NCBI RefSeq assembly: GCF_004331255.1
Contig: NZ_SJOF01000001.1
Span: forward strand, 186,001 to 250,000
Reading direction: 5' to 3'
DNA from: Acinetobacter sp. ANC 4173
GTDB lineage: Bacteria > Pseudomonadota > Gammaproteobacteria > Pseudomonadales > Moraxellaceae
DNA: 64,000 bases
The first letter of the stretch is position 1. The number at the start of each line of letters is the position of its first letter. Below the pieces are notes generated by a model. It had not been told where the DNA came from. It worked only from the letters and a program-made list of their open reading frames with translations, and did not search any database. Below, in pieces: positions 58,001-64,000 of this stretch. The position numbers and the translations under genes are program-made.

Positions 58001-58127
58001 GTGGTGGCGCAATATCGGGATAACGTTCTACTGGCAAATTCAGAACGGCAAAAAGCCCCAAAGCCATCACAATAATTGCAAGTACGCCAGCAAAAATGGG
58101 ACGTTGTATAAAAAACTTAGACAACAT
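55029..58127 (-). CDS. RND multidrug efflux permease (HAE-1 family), no adjacent partners
   Basis: This 1032-residue inner-membrane pump belongs to the AcrB/MexB/AdeB group. It opens with MLSKFFIQRPIFAGVLAIIV and has two large periplasmic loops. The proton-relay residues are visible: the Asp-Asp pair in GLLVDDAIVVVEN (TM4) and Lys in LSCKNAILIVEFA (TM10). The C-terminus has LALGAGAASRQEIG-type and VLIFIPFMYV segments. No membrane-fusion protein or outer-membrane channel gene adjoins, so it must recruit partners encoded elsewhere. Substrate range is unknown. Length and motifs are intact. Confidence 0.92.
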   Translation of the reverse strand: MLSKFFIQRPIFAGVLAIIVMALGLFAVLNLPVERYPDIAPPRITVSATYTGASAETVEESVTQILEQQIKGIDHLLYFSSSSDSSGRSRISISFENGTDPDTAQVQVQNAINGVVSRLPEDVQRQGINVYKSLGDTHMVIGLYDASGRSDNIELSDYMMTHLEQDIARIEGVGEVDVFGSQYAMRIWLNPSQLKQYSLMPSDVRSAIEAQNTQVAAGGIGDLPTVENQYLNAKVTSGSRLKTVPEFEQIIVKSNRDGSFVYLKDVARIELGAENYQSFNTINGFASAGMGISLSSGANALATSALIKAEVEHLSGKLPAGYKIVYPRDNTPFVQESIKEVVKTLFEAVILVVIVMFLFLQNWRATLIPTITVPVVILGTMAILYVLGMSINTLTLFALVLAIGLLVDDAIVVVENVERLMHEQHLSAKDAAIESMQEISGALIGITLVLTAVFIPMAFFGGSTGVIYRQFSITLVAAMGLSLIVALVLTPALCALILQPSNKQKKWAAWFNQKLDQLKIHYLKLAQLTINHKRISLVIFTALIAVFALFYRALPTSFIPSEDQGILSVQFELINGAPLSKSREVGEEIRQYFLSQEKDNVNLVMVRYGRNYSGTGQNLGQGFVALKHWDERSGQHNSAQAIRERAMQHFRQNRNAKIMVNMPSSVSGLGQTDGLEFWIRDINGNGRQFLDSEFKRLQTAAEHYKSFENLDNKANPDKAELQVKIDQKQALALGLSQSAINSTLSAAWGGSYVNDFIDRGRVKRVMMQGDAEYRSTPEDLQQWYVRNDTNQMVSFASFANVNWGGGPEVVKRFMGYTALEMEADTAKNVSSGVAMGDIQKLVEQQPDIDLAWSGLSFEEQKSSHQALWLYLISIGFIFLCLAALYESWTIPTAVMSAIPLGIGGNILFSYWVGFPNDIYFQIALLTTIGLSCKNAILIVEFASIAQTRGLTVIQAAMEGASLRLRPILMTSLAFGAGVIPLVFALGAGAASRQEIGISVLGGVIFGTVLVLIFIPFMYVLIRSMFGKKQPQS

Positions 58128-58549
58128 AGGTTTGCGCCACTTAAAAATTAGAATTCAAAGGAGAAAGAAAAACTAGCAAATTTATGTTGATATTCAATGA
58201 CCCAAGCATAAAACACAATCATTATTAACATAGTTACGGATTTATTATTCAATTATGTAGAAATGATGAAGATCCATTCCTTCCACCCGATAATTTCAAT
58301 CAATCACGCAAATCCAGCGTCAATCCAATGTCGGCTTTATATTCTTCAATACATAAAATCAATGCCAACTTGAATATCAGGCTGAACTTAAAGGATGAAG
58401 ATCTCTTTATTCCAAGCCAAGTTACAACTTTTTGCTCATTTGATTGAGCGTAATTCATGCTAAACTGAACATACATATTTTGTATGTTTTAAGCCCACTT
58501 TAATCTATCAGGGCTATTCTCTTCTCTATCTTAAACGATCCAATCCATC
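58128..58549. other. Intergenic region between the RND pump and dgkA
   Basis: This 422-base gap separates divergent genes. It contains an AACATACA/TGTATGTT inverted repeat (58468-58475 with 58481-58488) about 60 bases before dgkA. A weak TTGATT-N15-TAAACT promoter lies at 58440-58466. No gene is seen. Confidence 0.55.
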
Positions 58550-58924
58550 ATGAGCGAATATTCTCCCCTTAAAGGTAAAACTGGTTTTAAACGAATTTTT
58601 AACGCAGCCCACTATTCTATCGCTGGATTTAAAGCCGCTTTTCAACATGAAGCTGCTTTTCGACAAATTATTTATATCAATCTTATTTTGATTCCAATCA
58701 CGTTTTTTCTTAACGTGAGTCGTAGCGAGCAAGCCCTTCTCATTGCAGTCTGTCTATTGGCAATTATCGTTGAACTCTTCAACTCTGCCTTAGAAGCCAT
58801 TGTCGATCGCGTTTCTTTAGAACGTCATCCCTTGTCTAAAAATGCCAAAGATATGGGCAGTGCTGCGCAATTTGTTGCTTTAAGCATCATTGCCGTGACT
58901 TGGACACTGATTTTATGGGGTTAA
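58550..58924 (+). CDS. dgkA: Diacylglycerol kinase
   Basis: DgkA is the small trimeric integral-membrane kinase that phosphorylates diacylglycerol to phosphatidic acid, recycling lipid from osmoregulated glucan and LPS-related reactions. The 124 residues have three membrane helices and the signature VELFNSALEAIVDRVS with catalytic Glu. The N-terminal AHYSIAGFKAAFQHEAAFRQ is typical. Length matches E. coli (122). Not related to the soluble lipid kinase at 62300. Confidence 0.95.
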   Translation: MSEYSPLKGKTGFKRIFNAAHYSIAGFKAAFQHEAAFRQIIYINLILIPITFFLNVSRSEQALLIAVCLLAIIVELFNSALEAIVDRVSLERHPLSKNAKDMGSAAQFVALSIIAVTWTLILWG

Positions 58925-59324
58925 AGTACGCTTAAGGAATATGTTCAAAATCTAGCGGAAGCTTGCCAATAAAAGGAATAGCTCAATTTGAGTTGAACAA
59001 ACGTTTTTGGCAAAATTTTGATATATCTCTATACTGAACTGTAAGTATCAGTGCACATGCTATGGCAATTACCTCTCGGTTGTATACATTCACAAACAGC
59101 TCAGAAATTTTGATTTCATGTTATAAAAGCTGATTGGACTGCTTTAAAAAACACTCACAAGTTGATGTTACTGATTTGACTTAGTTCAAAATACCGCGAC
59201 TTTTTGTTCTTTCAGTTATGGATGCGGCATATTCTGCCAATCACTGAAAAATTAAACGACCTTTATACTCTTTTAATAGTTTGTTTTTAAAATCTTTTTC
59301 TAAATCAATTACACCGATAAAAAT
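58925..59324. other. Gene-free region between dgkA and groEL
   Basis: The 456-base convergent gap ends in the groEL terminator. The first about 400 bases hold only short, composition-poor frames and no structure that I can name. Confidence 0.6.
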
Positions 59325-59355
59325 AAAAAATCCCCACATTAAGTGGGGATTTTTT
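59325..59355 (-). terminator. Terminator of groESL
   Basis: TCCCCAC (59331-59337) pairs with GTGGGGA (59343-59349) with A6 and T6 flanks. It lies 26 bases after the groEL stop. Confidence 0.9.
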
Positions 59356-59380
59356 AGATCTGTGAATCTGGGGGTAATGA

Positions 59381-61015
<1,635 letters not shown>

Positions 61016-61075
61016 TTATAGACTCCGAAATTTTTTAATCTTTACTAATCTGAGATTGAACGAGTAAGAACAGAA

Positions 61076-61366
61076 TTAGCCTTCTAATACAGCTAAAATG
61101 TCAGACTCTTTCATGATAAGAAGTTCTTCACCTTGTACTTTTACGGTTGTACCTGCGTAAGTACCGAACAATACTTTGTCGCCAACTTTTACATCTAAAG
61201 CACGAATACCGTTGTCCGTGATTTGACCATTACCTACAGCAATAATTTCACCTTGTGCTGGCTTTTCTGCTGCAGAACCTGGCAATAAGATACCGCCAGC
61301 GGTTTTCGTTTCTTCTTCAACACGACGAATAACTACACGGTCATGTAATGGACGAATGTTGCTCAT
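61076..61366 (-). CDS. groES: Co-chaperonin GroES
   Basis: GroES forms the seven-subunit lid of GroEL. The 96-residue product starts [15 protein letters not shown] and has the mobile loop [14 protein letters not shown] (about 17-30) that contacts Gro[19 protein letters not shown] and the final [10 protein letters not shown]-type end are also present. I chose the ATG at 61366, preceded by GGAG; an in-frame start at 61378 overlaps that site. A sigma-32 promoter lies about 90 bases upstream. Confidence 0.98.
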   Translation of the reverse strand: MSNIRPLHDRVVIRRVEEETKTAGGILLPGSAAEKPAQGEIIAVGNGQITDNGIRALDVKVGDKVLFGTYAGTTVKVQGEELLIMKESDILAVLEG

Positions 61367-61457
61367 AAATAACTCCATCAGACTAAGTCTATTAAGATGA
61401 CTGATGACGACTTATTTATTCCTTTGGTCATCATCAAAATGAATTTAGATGACACTT

Positions 61458-61485
61458 TTGTGGGGATGGAAAATAGGGCTTCAAG
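61458..61485 (-). promoter_or_regulatory. Sigma-32 promoter of groESL
   Basis: On the minus strand CTTGAAG (61485-61479) and CCCCACAA (61465-61458) are 13 bases apart, close to the heat-shock consensus. The leader to the groES ATG is about 85 bases. No CIRCE element is visible. Confidence 0.8.
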
Positions 61486-61560
61486 GGCAGACTTTAAAAA
61501 AAACATCTTTTTTGTATGTTTTTTATGCAATACAACTGATTCGTTGCTGAATTCAGCAAT

Positions 61561-62319
61561 TTATACCAATTCAAAGTCTAAATGTTGAAGGCTAAATTGA
61601 TAATGGCGCACATCGGCCTGCGCATCAATCACATTAAAACTATTGCTTAAAGCATGGTGTAAACGATAAGACGTTGCCGTTCCTGCATGAATATCCAACA
61701 CAGGATGCCCAACATTTAAATGATATAAATAATTTAAATCGAACACTGCTGACTGATGCAAATGACCATGCAGCAGTGCCTTTAAACCACTTTTACTCCA
61801 AACTTCTAATGCCATACGTCCAAGTACAGGACAGTCTTTAATGCCATGCGGATCTTCTGGTGATGCATAAAAAGGTTGATGTGCCGCAATAATTTTAATT
61901 TTGTGCTCTGGTGCGCGCTGTAAGATTTGATCAATCTGCTGAATTTGCTCTAAAGAAATATGCCCGCGCGTATGGTAACGACGGCGGATACTGTTGACCC
62001 CAATCACATAAAAGTGCTCAGTTTCCAAGGTCATTTCCATATTGCCAAAAAACAATTGGTAACGGGTAAAGGGATTAAAAATACGATCCCAAACATGGTA
62101 CAACGGAATATCATGGTTACCTGGCACCACCAAGTAAGGACAATTCAAGCTGTCGAGGAACTGTTTACAGTGAAAAAATTCTCTATAGCGCGCACGTTGG
62201 GTTAAATCTCCGCTCACTACCACCAATTCGGGCTGTTGTTCACAACAAAACCGCTGAATCGCAGTTAGACATTCAGGTCGCTCAGTACCAAAATGCAGAT
62301 CAGACAGATGCAGCAGCAT
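61561..62319 (-). CDS. Calcineurin-like metallophosphoesterase
   Basis: The 252-residue phosphoesterase has the five metal blocks of the superfamily in order: SDLHFG near residue 6, VVSGDLTQ, VPGNHDIP, the AAHQPFY segment and LHGHLHQ. The order and length resemble class III cyclic-nucleotide phosphodiesterases (CpdA/Icc), but Icc-type specificity cannot be assumed. Its start overlaps the lipid-kinase gene by 20 bases, so the two are co-translated. The pairing suggests a role in envelope lipid phosphate metabolism or signalling, an inference. Confidence 0.85.
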   Translation of the reverse strand: MLLHLSDLHFGTERPECLTAIQRFCCEQQPELVVVSGDLTQRARYREFFHCKQFLDSLNCPYLVVPGNHDIPLYHVWDRIFNPFTRYQLFFGNMEMTLETEHFYVIGVNSIRRRYHTRGHISLEQIQQIDQILQRAPEHKIKIIAAHQPFYASPEDPHGIKDCPVLGRMALEVWSKSGLKALLHGHLHQSAVFDLNYLYHLNVGHPVLDIHAGTATSYRLHHALSNSFNVIDAQADVRHYQFSLQHLDFELV

Positions 62320-63232
62320 ACGGCACCATTATGTTAACTGCATTTTTTTGTACGGTGATATGCAGTGGAGGGCACATTTCTACAATTTCACCATCCAGTG
62401 CAACCGTTAATTTTTCACGTTGCGAAAAAACTTTGACATCATCTGCGGCAAAACTATACACATCTGGTGCTTTTTCTAGCTCACCACGAATTAACTGCAA
62501 TAACATTCGAAATAAAGTTAATTTATCGCTTTTTGCAACCACTACGCCTGCAACCTGCCCCTGCTCTGCACATTTGGCAATACGTAATTTCATTTCTGCT
62601 AACTGTAATTGATTATTACCAAAAAAGATTAATGGGGTTTTTACAGGATAAGTTTTACCATCCACTTCCACCTCTAGCTTCAACTCTTTACGATCTCGAA
62701 TCAACACATCCAAACCCGAAGTGTAGGCATGTAAAGGAAAACGTCCAAACTTGGCATTATAGAGTTCACGACGTTGAATAAATAAAGGATATAAACCCAA
62801 ACTGGCATTATTTAAGTAAATTTGATCATTAATTTTAGCCACATGAATAGAGCGTATCTGCCCTGTAGCAACCACTTCAGCCGCTTGCATAATTTCAAGT
62901 GGAATATTCAAAACACGGGCAACATAATTAAATGTGCCTAAAGGTAAAATACCGACAGGGATATGGGTCCCGAGTAAGGCTTTGGCAACCGCATTTAACG
63001 TTCCATCACCGCCTGCTGAAACAATCACACCCATTTCGCTGGAACAATGATGGCGCTGTATAATAGATTGCATCAAAATAGGAAAATCGTTTTTTTCGCC
63101 CAGCTCAAAAACCTGAATCTCAAAGCCGTGCTCTGTAAAATATGTCAGCAATTGCTCATAGATTTCTTCTTTATTGCTGGCATGAAAACCAGAGCGTGCA
63201 TTGTAAATAATCGAAAGGGGTTTTAAATTCAT
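62300..63232 (-). CDS. Diacylglycerol/sphingosine-type lipid kinase (DAGK_cat family)
   Basis: The 310-residue soluble lipid kinase has the catalytic domain signature VSAGGDGTLNAVAKALLGT near residues 77-95. The LPLGTFNYVARVLNIP motif near 105 belongs to the YegS/BmrU/DagK-like family. A beta-rich C-terminal domain has SFAADDVKVFSQREKLTVALDGE. It would phosphorylate a lipid hydroxyl using ATP; the lipid is not known. It overlaps the phosphoesterase gene downstream. Confidence 0.87.
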   Translation of the reverse strand: MNLKPLSIIYNARSGFHASNKEEIYEQLLTYFTEHGFEIQVFELGEKNDFPILMQSIIQRHHCSSEMGVIVSAGGDGTLNAVAKALLGTHIPVGILPLGTFNYVARVLNIPLEIMQAAEVVATGQIRSIHVAKINDQIYLNNASLGLYPLFIQRRELYNAKFGRFPLHAYTSGLDVLIRDRKELKLEVEVDGKTYPVKTPLIFFGNNQLQLAEMKLRIAKCAEQGQVAGVVVAKSDKLTLFRMLLQLIRGELEKAPDVYSFAADDVKVFSQREKLTVALDGEIVEMCPPLHITVQKNAVNIMVPYAAASV

Positions 63233-63501
63233 CCCGCAAATTCACTTCTATGAAGTATTTGCTCTAATTTTGTCCAATTTATCACCAATTAACAATGCCC
63301 TTATGCAAAATTCAAATTACCACCATTCATTTAATCAATAATAGTTCTCATAAAAAAAATATACATAAGCTATTGTATATAAAGCATATAATTTAAATAA
63401 ATAATTTCCATAAATAAAATAAATATAAATAAAGTCAAAAAATACAAATCACAACACAATGATTTATAATGGAAAATTAAAAATACAATACAAATTATCA
63501 A

Positions 63502-63517
63502 TATCTACAAGTAGATA
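63502..63517. promoter_or_regulatory. Inverted repeat upstream of pckG
   Basis: TATCTAC (63502-63508) and GTAGATA (63511-63517) flank two bases. This lies in the 413-base AT-rich gap (63233-63645) between the lipid kinase gene and pckG, which holds no other gene. Confidence 0.45.
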
Positions 63518-63609
63518 CGGGTGTCTTATTTTTTTCATCGTTTTGTGCTTTAATACTGCCACTTTTTTTTACTTTCATCTAGGTAACCTGATTACTTAGA
63601 TTGGACTTT

Positions 63610-63624
63610 GTACAAAATTTGTAC
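63610..63624. promoter_or_regulatory. Palindrome at the pckG promoter region
   Basis: GTACAAA-A-TTTGTAC (63610-63624) ends 21 bases before the pckG ATG. A possible TTGTAC-N16-TAAGAT promoter (63608-63635) overlaps it, so it is a candidate operator. Confidence 0.45.
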
Positions 63625-63645
63625 ACTTTTAAGATAGGCCTCACC

Positions 63646-64000
63646 ATGACCCAAGTGAACGCACCAGAATTCGTTCGTCACCCTAAGCTTATTGCATGGG
63701 TTGAAGAAATTGCGAAATTAACCAAACCAGCAAAGATTGAATGGTGTGACGGCAGCGAAGAAGAATATCAACGTCTTATCGACTTGATGATCGCTAACGG
63801 CACTATGCAAGCTTTAAATCAAGAAAAACACCCTGGTTCTTATCTTGCAAATTCTGACCCTTCTGACGTTGCGCGTGTTGAAGGTCGTACATATATCTGT
63901 TCTGAAAAAGAAGAAGATGCTGGTGCGACAAACAACTGGGAAGCTCCTGCAGAAATGCGCACTCGTTTAAATGGTTTATTTGACGGTGCAATGGAAGGTC
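63646..64000 (+). CDS. pckG: Phosphoenolpyruvate carboxykinase (GTP), N-terminal part
   Basis: The first about 118 residues are present and the gene runs off the window. They match the GTP-dependent PEPCK family: [43 protein letters not shown], the [21 protein letters not shown] segment and [16 protein letters not shown]. The enzyme converts oxaloacetate to phosphoenolpyruvate with GTP, a gluconeogenic step needed when growing on organic acids. The full protein is about 600 residues. The ribosome site is weak. Confidence 0.95.
   Translation, partial: MTQVNAPEFVRHPKLIAWVEEIAKLTKPAKIEWCDGSEEEYQRLIDLMIANGTMQALNQEKHPGSYLANSDPSDVARVEGRTYICSEKEEDAGATNNWEAPAEMRTRLNGLFDGAMEG

Overview
The window is a chromosomal segment from a gammaproteobacterium of the Moraxellaceae, most probably Acinetobacter. 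This is judged from protein recognition and gene arrangement (an isolated gspF-gspG pair, AT-rich codon use, an EtfBA/ETF-QO system, GTP-type pckG), not from a database search.

Left core (1-13.2 kb): a KefB/C-type antiporter, priA, the type II secretion genes gspF-gspG, a small membrane protein, lnt-corC, tusA and the gene for ETF:ubiquinone oxidoreductase. One AT-rich gene (9608-11452) sits between tusA and the ETF-QO gene and is bounded by two terminator hairpins. It encodes an ABC-type AAA ATPase fused to a DUF4435/TOPRIM-like domain, an architecture typical of OLD/PARIS-type phage defence.

Accessory metabolic region (13.4-41.5 kb): it lies between the ETF-QO gene and etfBA. It holds a type II NADH dehydrogenase and a compact seven-gene catabolic operon (hyuA-hyuB-aminotransferase-uronate dehydrogenase-like-FAD oxidoreductase-ThDP decarboxylase/ligase-semialdehyde dehydrogenase, transcribed leftwards). 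A divergent LysR gene and a second hisC-like gene follow. Next come a decayed MHS-family transporter and a two-gene unit pairing a YdiJ-like D-2-hydroxy-acid dehydrogenase with a DUF1338 (HglS/YdcJ) protein that has lost two of three metal ligands. The rest is two EamA exporters, a glutamate dehydrogenase family enzyme, a porin, two overlapping SDR genes and an APC amino-acid permease. The operon reads as an ATP-dependent cyclic-amide (hydantoin, lactam or oxoproline type) route: ring opening to an amino acid, conversion to a 2-oxo acid, ThDP-dependent decarboxylation and aldehyde oxidation. The substrate is not identifiable from sequence alone.

Scarred region (42-48 kb): etfBA, an orphan Phd-type antitoxin, an IS5-family transposase relic, a LuxR-type regulator with an aldehyde dehydrogenase, a second unrecognised relic and tRNA-Ser(UGA). 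Near-identical 16-bp sequences resembling IS ends flank the LuxR/aldehyde dehydrogenase pair.

Right core (48-64 kb): greB, two lytic transglycosylases, an SCP2 protein, ttcA, htpX, a DUF4112 protein, an orphan RND pump, dgkA, groES-groEL, a phosphoesterase/lipid-kinase pair and the start of pckG. Both groESL and htpX are preceded by good sigma-32-like promoters. A four-box DnaA cluster next to an AT-rich stretch lies between ttcA and the second transglycosylase gene.
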